A stretch of 15,188 nt of DNA, taken from assembly GCA_964426135.1 (NCBI GenBank), contig CAYRPN010000138.1:1-15188 (forward strand). The letters are read 5' to 3'. Source of the stretch: CAYRPN01 sp964426135 (GTDB taxonomy: Bacteria; Planctomycetota; Phycisphaerae; Phycisphaerales; Phycisphaeraceae). Positions within the stretch are counted from its first letter, which is position 1, and the number at the start of each line of letters is the position of its first letter. Positions 14,557 through 15,188 of the stretch are shown here, one piece after another. The position numbers were made by a program, and so were the translations under genes. The notes under the pieces are model-generated. The model had not been told where the DNA came from. It saw only the letters and a list, made by a program, of their open reading frames with translations, and made no database searches.

Positions 14557-14800
14557 GGAAGAAAATTTCAATCAACGCCGACCCGCGGCGACTGACGATT
14601 CGTCCACCTGTCGGACCACCCGAACGCGGACTTCAATTCGCCAGTTTAACAGAATCAGCAACCGCTGATCGCTCACTACTCATCGGCCCAAGTGAAAATG
14701 GGGTGAAGGAGCCTCGCACAAAAAGTGGAAGAAGTGGAAAGGGAAAAGCCGCACTGGAAGACCGGATAATCCCTGAGCCCACCGTGGAGGCCGATGGCAG

Positions 14801-14842
14801 AAAAGAAAAAAGGCGACGGATCAGAAAACCTGATCCGCCGCC
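14801..14842 (-). terminator. Strong intrinsic terminator, leftward, with no visible gene
   Basis: The 13-bp arms (14812-14824 and 14830-14842) have one mismatch around a 5-nt loop. Read leftward, the stem is followed by TTTTTTCTTTT. It would end a transcript arriving from the right, but 14843-15188 holds no recognisable leftward gene. The source may lie beyond the window or be a short RNA. On the plus strand, AAAGGC-TGG-GCCTTT and a later T5 (14855-14878) may give weaker rightward termination. Confidence 0.75.
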
Positions 14843-14894
14843 CTTCCGGGGGGCAAAGGCTGGGCCTTTTGGCTTTTTATCTCATCTGCTGAAG

Positions 14895-14918
14895 GATATC
14901 AGGGTTATCCCTGATGTC
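14895..14918. other. Stable hairpin right of the terminator
   Basis: GATATCAGGG pairs with CCCTGATGTC around TTAT, giving ten pairs including one G-U. It is isolated from any gene. It could be part of a small RNA that ends at the 14801-14842 terminator, or just another repeat. Confidence 0.45.
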
Positions 14919-15026
14919 AACTGGCGAAAACCCGAAACTCTACAAGCAGAGATCGGATGTTTCCGCAAATCTCTTCAATAATGCGAGGCCAGATTATGTA
15001 CGCCGGCTGACAACCCCGCTGACGAA

Positions 15027-15140
15027 GGAACGGGACCGAAATAAGCTCCCCATTTAGCCGGCGGGCTTGCCCGCCGAGGGCGTCTCGGCAGGCAAACCCG
15101 CCGGCAAAATGGGGGACCGCCAATTTGCCAAGTTATTTCG
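15027..15140. repeat. 115-nt palindromic element, copy 2
   Basis: This is an inverted copy of 3227-3341. The arms 15048-15078 and 15084-15114 are 31 nt each with three mismatches, against none in copy 1. The outer arms CCGAAATAA and TTATTTCGG are perfectly complementary here, where copy 1 has one mismatch. Similarity extends through both flanks outside the main hairpin, so the unit is about 115 nt and not just the stem. Confidence 0.8.
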
Positions 15141-15171
15141 GGTTCATCCGGCGAAAGCGTACATGTCTTGT

Positions 15172-15188
15172 CAGAGCCGGAGTCTGTG
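15172..15188. repeat. Partial copy of the left-edge repeat
   Basis: CAGAGCCGGAGTCTGTG is the exact reverse complement of 25-41 and is cut off by the end of the window. Confidence 0.6.

Larger units (their letters stand above)
14576..15026. other. Gap upstream of the DUF3467 gene
   Basis: I see no protein gene. The leftward promoter of the cluster should lie between the DUF3467 start and the terminator at 14801-14842, but I cannot single out a -35/-10 pair. A small hairpin, ATCAGC-GGTT-GCTGAT on the minus strand, lies near 14655-14670. The terminator and a second hairpin (14895-14918) are listed separately. Confidence 0.4.

Noticed and set aside
14505..14981. 158-codon plus-strand frame upstream of the DUF3467 gene
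   Set aside because: It begins antisense to the DUF3467 gene and runs across the strong terminator hairpin, with no domain features.
14843..15026. tRNA or other structured RNA gene
   Set aside because: I could not fold a cloverleaf or match a known RNA. Only one isolated hairpin is visible.

Overview
The window looks like a chromosomal segment from a GC-rich, Gram-negative planctomycete-like bacterium (Planctomycetota, possibly the Phycisphaerae). This rests on several signs: a PEP-CTERM sorting signal, membrane proteins with N-terminal zinc ribbons of the CPxC...CPEC kind, few Shine-Dalgarno sites, and many short palindromic repeats between genes. It is an inference from style; there is no rRNA or marker tree.

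Layout, left to right. Positions 1-970 hold trpF (leftward), with a dispersed palindromic repeat embedded in frame. Positions 970-2751 hold a rightward gene joining a zinc ribbon and two membrane helices to a dihydrodipicolinate-synthase-like aldolase. Positions 2752-3340 are gene-free and repeat-rich, ending in a 115-nt element with a 31-bp perfect hairpin. Positions 3341-4606 encode a leftward secreted helical protein with a Glu-Pro-Lys-Pro tail. A 5'-truncated PEP-CTERM gene lies at 4836-5159. A tight rightward three-gene operon at 5324-6479 has ATGA and GTGA overlaps; it encodes a nucleotidyltransferase-like protein, a small coiled-coil protein and a protein-tyrosine-phosphatase-like protein. 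After more hairpins comes a leftward zinc-ribbon membrane protein (6698-7174).

The centrepiece is the leftward cluster 14545 to 7271: a DUF3467 protein, a GAF-GAF-TM-HlyD fusion, a PqqD-like/M50 metalloprotease/HlyD fusion, and a SecA-like ATPase that ends just inside the helical scaffold, so it lacks the helical wing, two-helix finger and C-terminal linker. Together these look like a dedicated export or membrane-processing machine: a motor, a membrane protease with adaptor, and a second adaptor carrying a sensory region. No outer-membrane channel and no obvious substrate peptide is visible in the window.

The most striking non-coding structure is in the spacers of this cluster. Each of the three gaps between these four genes contains two arrays of 7-bp repeats in opposite orientation around a core. 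The heptamer sequence differs completely from gap to gap, but the period and architecture are the same. A weaker trace is present in the gap after the SecA-like gene. Two inverted copies of the 115-nt palindromic element bracket the interval from 3.2 to 15.1 kb. An intrinsic terminator with no visible gene to serve lies at 14801-14842.
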